NCBI GenBank assembly: GCA_009928645.1
Contig: SACH01000021.1
Coordinates: 1-44,009, forward strand
Direction: 5' to 3'
DNA: 44,009 bases
Source of the DNA: Gammaproteobacteria bacterium
Lineage (GTDB): Bacteria; Pseudomonadota; Gammaproteobacteria; Chromatiales; Chromatiaceae
Shown in pieces: positions 39,867 to 44,009 of the stretch (the stretch's first letter is position 1; each line of letters starts with the position of its first letter). The notes below the pieces were generated by a model. It did not search any database. It worked only from the letters and a program-made list of their open reading frames with translations, and was not told the origin of the DNA. The translations under genes were made by a program, and so were the position numbers.

Positions 39867-42450
39867 GCGCCACATCCTGGCCTGGCGGATGGGGAGCGTT
39901 ATCGCCCTGACCGTCGCCATGGCCATCGCCCTGGCGCTGATCCTGGCCTTTTTAAAATTCGATCAGCGCCTGCTGAAGGTAACCGGCGACCGGCTGGAGT
40001 TGGTGCTGGACGAGGTGGATCGGCAAACCGAGACCGGGCTGGCCTTGGGGCTGGAGTTGGCGGAACTGGAAGGACTGTCCGCCGCCCTGCAACGGGCGGC
40101 CAGGGCCCGTGACGTGACGCGGATCGAGATCTGGAATGAGCAGGGGCGGATCCTGTTTTCCACCCATCCCGAGCGCGTCGGCTCCCGTCCCGAGGCCATC
40201 GCCCAGGGACAGGAGGACGGGGCTGGCCCCAACCGCCGCCTGCTGGGGGATGAGCTACTGCTCAGCCTGCCCCTGACCAATGGCTTTGGTCGGGTGGTCG
40301 GCGCGGTCGGTGTCACCGCCTGCCTCGGCAGCCTGCGCGAGTCCTTGTCCGGTGTGCGGCGCGAACTGCTGGCGATGGCCACGCCCCTGGTGTCCCTGGC
40401 CTTGTTGGCTACCCTGGGGGTCGTGTTCCTCACCCTCCGGCTGTCCGGGGGGCAGAACGGCCTGGCGGCCAGGGACGCCGGGAGGAAGACGGCGGATGCC
40501 ACCCCCGGCTCAAGCCCAGACCGGGGCTCAGCCCGGGCGGCAGCGGTTGGTCATTCCCCGCGAGTCCTCGACGCCACCTTCCTTCACCCGCTGCCAGCGG
40601 GCGACCCTGGTCAGAGGGCGGCGACGAGGCATGATCCGATCCGCACCCTGGTCTTCCGCCTGACGGCGGTGACCCTGGCCCTGTTGCTGGTCCTCTCGCT
40701 CCTCGCCTCCTGGCTGGCTTTGCACCAGTTCGAACGGGTCCTGTATCCGGAACTGCGTCTCAAGGCCCAGGGCGTCAGCGCGGTCCTGACCCGCCAGATT
40801 GATCTGGCCCTGGGGTACGGCATCCCCCTCGCGGAGTTGCCGGGTTTGGACGCCGTCCTGGCCAAGGCGGTGGCCGCCCATCCCGACATCGTCGCCATCG
40901 CCCTGGAAACGAGCGATCACCATTTCCTGGCCGCTCATGGCCAGCGACCGGCGATCTCGGTGGCGGCGGCAGCATCCGGCGACCTGGAGATCCTCGCGCC
41001 GTTGACCGGCTGGGACGGAATCGAGGGCTGGCTGCGGCTGTCGCTGGACCCGGACTGGGTCGCCAAGGCCGATACGGAGCTGATCCTGGAAGTGGCTTCG
41101 GTCATCCTGGTCTCGGTTCTCGTCGCCTTTGAGGTCCTGTTACTGGTGGCGCACCTGACTCTGGGCCGGTCCTGGCCCGGCGCAATGGCACCAGGGGAAA
41201 ACGCCGCGACCGGCACCCCGTTCAACCTGGTATTTCTGCGCCTGCCGGTGTTTCTCTTCTGTCTGTCGGAGGAGGTCACCCGCCCCTTCATCCCCACCTA
41301 CGCCCAGGCCCTGGCCCCCACCGCCCCCTGGCTACCCCTCGACCTGGCGGTCAGCCTGCCCATCAGCCTCTTCATGCTGATCTGGGCCTTGTCGCAACCC
41401 CTTGGCGCCCGGTTTTCCGGCTGGTTCGGCCGGCGGCCGGCCTTCATCGCCGCGGCCTTGCTGTCCGGCCTGGGCCTGATCCTCACTGCCCTGACGGATC
41501 ACCTCCTGGCCTTCATGGCTTGGCGCTGCCTGACCGCCCTGGGGTACGGTCTCGCCCTGATCACGGCGCAGGGATTGGTCGTCGATCACACCAGGGGGCA
41601 TAATCGCGCCAGCGGCCTGGCCCTGTTCATCGGTGCCCTTCTCGCCGCTGGGGTCTGTGGTCCCGTGGCGGGTGGTATCATTGCCGATCAGGTCGGGCCC
41701 ACCACCACCCTGCTGGTGGGTGCGGTCCTGGCCCTGACGGCCGCCGCAGCCCTGGCGCGCTTGCTGCCTAAAGGGCAGGACCGTCACGCGGTGCAGGGCA
41801 CCCCGGCCAGGACGATTGGACGGCGGGATCTGAGTCCCGCCATCGCCAAACTGGTGACCGATCGGCGCTTCACCGCCTTGATGATCTTTTCCGCCATTCC
41901 GGCCAAGGTGGCTGCTACCGGCGTGCTGTTCTGCCTCTTACCCTTGCTGCTGACGGAAAGCGGGGCCGATAAAGCGGAAATCGGCCGCACTCAGATGATG
42001 TACTTCCTCTTTTTTATCATCGCCTCGCCCCTGGCGGCCAACCTCTCGGACCGCTGGCAGATTCGGCGCGGCTTTATTATCGCCGGCGGACTGGCCACCC
42101 TGGGCGCCCTGACCCCGCTGGCGTTAACGGACCAGGTCTGGGGCCCTTTCCTGGCCATCGCCCTGTTTGGCGCCGCGCAGGCCCTGATCAGCGCGCCCCA
42201 ACTCAGCCTGGTGACCCAGATCGCCACCCAGGTGCGGGTCGCGGAGATCAGCGCCATCGGCTGGTATCGCCTTTTGGAACGGTTGGGTGGCGCCCTTGGG
42301 CCCCTGGTCGTGATCGGACTGGCGGCCGGCAGTTCCTACCGTGAGGCGGCATTGGGCATCGGCCTGCTGTGCGGAGGCTCCGCCCTCTTGTTCTGGCTTC
42401 TCTATCGCCGGTCAGATCCCGCCCCTGCCCTCCTGGAGACCCCTCCATGA
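39856..42450 (+). CDS. MFS transporter with N-terminal double sensor-like region
   Basis: An 864-residue protein. Residues 1-205: membrane helix, an about 130-residue extracytoplasmic segment (EIWNEQGRILFSTHP, GVTACLGSL) and a second helix. After a polar linker, residues about 260-435 repeat the same plan (helix, IALETSDHHFLAAH-containing segment, helix). Residues about 455-860 are a 12-helix major facilitator domain (SQPLGARFSGWFGRRPAF and SDRWQIRRGF as loop motifs). Each N-terminal unit looks like the sensor part of a chemoreceptor or kinase. GGAG precedes ATG 39856. The substrate is not known. A signal-gated transporter is possible. Confidence 0.8.
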   Translation: MIGERHILAWRMGSVIALTVAMAIALALILAFLKFDQRLLKVTGDRLELVLDEVDRQTETGLALGLELAELEGLSAALQRAARARDVTRIEIWNEQGRILFSTHPERVGSRPEAIAQGQEDGAGPNRRLLGDELLLSLPLTNGFGRVVGAVGVTACLGSLRESLSGVRRELLAMATPLVSLALLATLGVVFLTLRLSGGQNGLAARDAGRKTADATPGSSPDRGSARAAAVGHSPRVLDATFLHPLPAGDPGQRAATRHDPIRTLVFRLTAVTLALLLVLSLLASWLALHQFERVLYPELRLKAQGVSAVLTRQIDLALGYGIPLAELPGLDAVLAKAVAAHPDIVAIALETSDHHFLAAHGQRPAISVAAAASGDLEILAPLTGWDGIEGWLRLSLDPDWVAKADTELILEVASVILVSVLVAFEVLLLVAHLTLGRSWPGAMAPGENAATGTPFNLVFLRLPVFLFCLSEEVTRPFIPTYAQALAPTAPWLPLDLAVSLPISLFMLIWALSQPLGARFSGWFGRRPAFIAAALLSGLGLILTALTDHLLAFMAWRCLTALGYGLALITAQGLVVDHTRGHNRASGLALFIGALLAAGVCGPVAGGIIADQVGPTTTLLVGAVLALTAAAALARLLPKGQDRHAVQGTPARTIGRRDLSPAIAKLVTDRRFTALMIFSAIPAKVAATGVLFCLLPLLLTESGADKAEIGRTQMMYFLFFIIASPLAANLSDRWQIRRGFIIAGGLATLGALTPLALTDQVWGPFLAIALFGAAQALISAPQLSLVTQIATQVRVAEISAIGWYRLLERLGGALGPLVVIGLAAGSSYREAALGIGLLCGGSALLFWLLYRRSDPAPALLETPP

Positions 42451-43475
42451 CCGCTCTCTCCCGCCGCCGCTGGCTGCAATGGGGGGCTGCGACGGGCGCG
42501 AGCCTGCTGGCAGGTAGCGCCGGGGTTCAGGCCAATCCAGCGCCCACGCGGCGCTTTCGCATCTTCATGGTCCTGGGCCGCGGGGAAGGAACCAACGAGC
42601 GGGGCTTCAAGGACCATCTCGCCCGGCACGGACTGGAGATCGACTACATTGTGCGGGACACCGGGGGCGACAGCAGCCTTCTCCCGGGGATTGTGGCGGA
42701 AATCAAGCAACTCCGACCGGATCTGGTCTATACCTGGGGCACGCCGCAAACCCGCGCGGTGGTGGGACCCTGGGATGATCCCGCCCCGGGACCCTATGTC
42801 CGCGACCTACCCGTCCTCTTTACCTACGTGGCCACCCCCCGGGATGCCAGGATCGTCCCGAACCTGGAGCGCCCCGGTGGCAATGTCACCGGCACCATCC
42901 ACATCGCCCCCATTGCCGCCCAGGTCAACACCATCCTCGCCTACCGCCCGATTAGCCGCCTGGCGGTGGTGTTCAACCCAGCGGAGCGTAACTCGGTGCT
43001 GGCGGTTGAGGATCTTCGCGAGGAATGCACCAGGCGTGACCTGGAATTGATCGAGGTCCCCGCCCCGCTGACCGACGGTAAGCCAGACCCGGCGGATATC
43101 CCCGGCCTCATCGCCCGCTGTCGTGAACGGGGCGGGGAGATGCTCTACCTCGGACCCGACACCTTTATCACCACCACCCATCGCCACCTGGTCGCCGCGG
43201 TGGCCCTGGCCGAGCGCTTGCCCAGTTTTTCCGCCACCGAACTGATCGTCCGCTCCGACCAGGCCCTCTTTGCCCTTTCCAGCTCACCCTATGGCATCGG
43301 CCGGCTGACCGGGGAGAAGGCGGTGCAGATTTTGCTACAGGGTCAATCCCCCGGCGCCATTCCAGTCGAGACGCTCCATCGCTTCTCGGTTCTCATCAAC
43401 ATGGCCACAGCTAAGAAGTTGTCGTGTTATCCACCGCTGAGCCTGCTCAACTTTGCCGAAGTGGTGGGGGTATGA
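42447..43475 (+). CDS. ABC-type substrate-binding protein (Tat-exported)
   Basis: A 342-residue periplasmic binding protein of the YtrF/PF04392-like group. The Tat signal RRRWLQWGAATGAS is followed by cleavage near residue 28 and two Rossmann-like lobes (FRIFMVLGRGEG, VYTWGTPQTRAV, GGNVTGTIHIAP, LAVVFNPAER). Such proteins often act with ABC permeases, but none is adjacent. It is coupled to the MFS fusion by a 4-bp overlap and to the GNAT gene likewise, so it may feed ligand information to the MFS sensor part. Confidence 0.85.
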   Translation: MTALSRRRWLQWGAATGASLLAGSAGVQANPAPTRRFRIFMVLGRGEGTNERGFKDHLARHGLEIDYIVRDTGGDSSLLPGIVAEIKQLRPDLVYTWGTPQTRAVVGPWDDPAPGPYVRDLPVLFTYVATPRDARIVPNLERPGGNVTGTIHIAPIAAQVNTILAYRPISRLAVVFNPAERNSVLAVEDLREECTRRDLELIEVPAPLTDGKPDPADIPGLIARCRERGGEMLYLGPDTFITTTHRHLVAAVALAERLPSFSATELIVRSDQALFALSSSPYGIGRLTGEKAVQILLQGQSPGAIPVETLHRFSVLINMATAKKLSCYPPLSLLNFAEVVGV

Positions 43476-44009
43476 GTTGGCGATTACCCCCGGACCCTGG
43501 CCCCCTACTGCAAGCGACATTAGCCACCGGCCTCCGGGGGCGCCTCCTCACCACCAGCGATATCACCGCCCTGACGACCCTGCGGCAGACCGTGATCGGT
43601 CGCCAACTGGAGAATCCCAACTTCTATCGCCTGGAGGCGGAAAGCCCGGATTTTCCCGCCAGTCATCTGGGCCCGACCGGCCCTGGGGATAAGGGCCTGA
43701 TCGCCGGCCTGTTCGATGCCGAAGAGGCCTTGATCGCCTATGGCGCCCTGACCCTGCCCGCACCCCGGGAACCGAGCCGCGTCGATGTCCTGTCGTTAGC
43801 TCCGGCCGAGGCTGACCAGATTGCCTATCTGGCCTCCGCCATGGTCAGGGCGGATTGGCGCGGACAGGGTCTGCATCACTTCCTCATCGTGTGGCGCCTG
43901 TCCCTCGCCCGGTTCCTCCCCCGCCGGCATCTGGTCTCCGCGGTCTGGCCCGGCAATCACCAGAGCTGGGGCCATCTAGCAGACCATGGCCTGCTTGCCA
44001 AGAAACTGG
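43472..44009 (+). CDS. GNAT-family acetyltransferase (partial)
   Basis: At least 179 codons, open at the right edge. The ATG at 43472 overlaps the preceding stop by 4 bp. The GNAT acetyl-CoA motif A is visible in AMVRADWRGQGLHHFLI. The N-terminal region includes LTTLRQTVIGRQLENPNFY. The acceptor is unknown. Third member of the MFS/binding-protein operon. Confidence 0.75.
   Translation, partial: MSWRLPPDPGPLLQATLATGLRGRLLTTSDITALTTLRQTVIGRQLENPNFYRLEAESPDFPASHLGPTGPGDKGLIAGLFDAEEALIAYGALTLPAPREPSRVDVLSLAPAEADQIAYLASAMVRADWRGQGLHHFLIVWRLSLARFLPRRHLVSAVWPGNHQSWGHLADHGLLAKKL

Noticed and set aside
1-44009. CRISPR array, insertion sequence, tRNA or rRNA
   Set aside because: No regular repeat-spacer pattern, transposase, terminal inverted repeats or structural RNA gene was recognised.

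Overview
The window is GC-rich, densely packed DNA that looks like a gammaproteobacterial sulfur oxidiser. A purple sulfur bacterium (Chromatiaceae) is the best guess. The gene content behind this guess is a flavocytochrome c sulfide dehydrogenase-type flavoprotein with several c-type cytochromes, a periplasmic DsrE-like protein, a YgaP-type DUF2892 protein, a NifX-like protein, a PHA phasin and a V/A-type ATPase. The taxon is an inference. No rRNA, tRNA, insertion sequence or CRISPR array was seen.

Layout. (1) 1-4706 holds small sulfur/redox genes: the start of a membrane protein (minus), a secreted protein with two repeats, a peroxiredoxin, a DUF6858 protein, and a minus-strand group of a Crp/Fnr regulator, a DUF2892 protein, a 53-residue secreted peptide missed by ordinary ORF cut-offs, and a DsrE-like protein. 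Two strong sigma70 promoters here carry the same inverted repeat, ATATTA-N8-TAATAT. (2) 4744-11317 (minus) encodes a bd-oxidase-like membrane protein fused to cytochrome c, a second membrane subunit, a monoheme cytochrome, an FccB/SoxF-like flavoprotein and a diheme cytochrome, then a NifX-like protein and a small membrane protein. A near-perfect sigma54 promoter and a 26-bp dyad sit between this operon and a divergent sigma54 activator gene (11825-13336). (3) 13757-25802 (plus) is a 12-gene operon joining Mrp antiporter subunits to complex I/group 4 hydrogenase-like subunits (NuoH, B, C, D). It ends with a ferredoxin-GltD fusion and a ferritin-like protein. (4) 25984-35161 (plus) is a complete nine-gene V/A-type ATPase operon. 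(5) 35202-36632 has a Lys/Ala-rich small protein, a phasin and an SseB-like protein. (6) 36727-39431 is a convergent histidine kinase/response regulator pair. (7) 39774-44009 has a 30-codon leader ORF, an MFS transporter with two N-terminal sensor-like segments, a Tat-exported ABC-type binding protein and a truncated GNAT gene, overlapping one another.

How the parts may work together (inference): the FccB/cytochrome/bd-like operon could pass electrons from sulfide or another sulfur compound through c-type haems to a membrane oxidoreductase, switched on by the neighbouring sigma54 activator. The Mrp/complex I-like complex would couple NAD(P)H or ferredoxin redox chemistry to ion movement, and the adjacent ATPase would use or maintain the same ion gradient. 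These two electron-transfer operons are the best candidates for undescribed systems.
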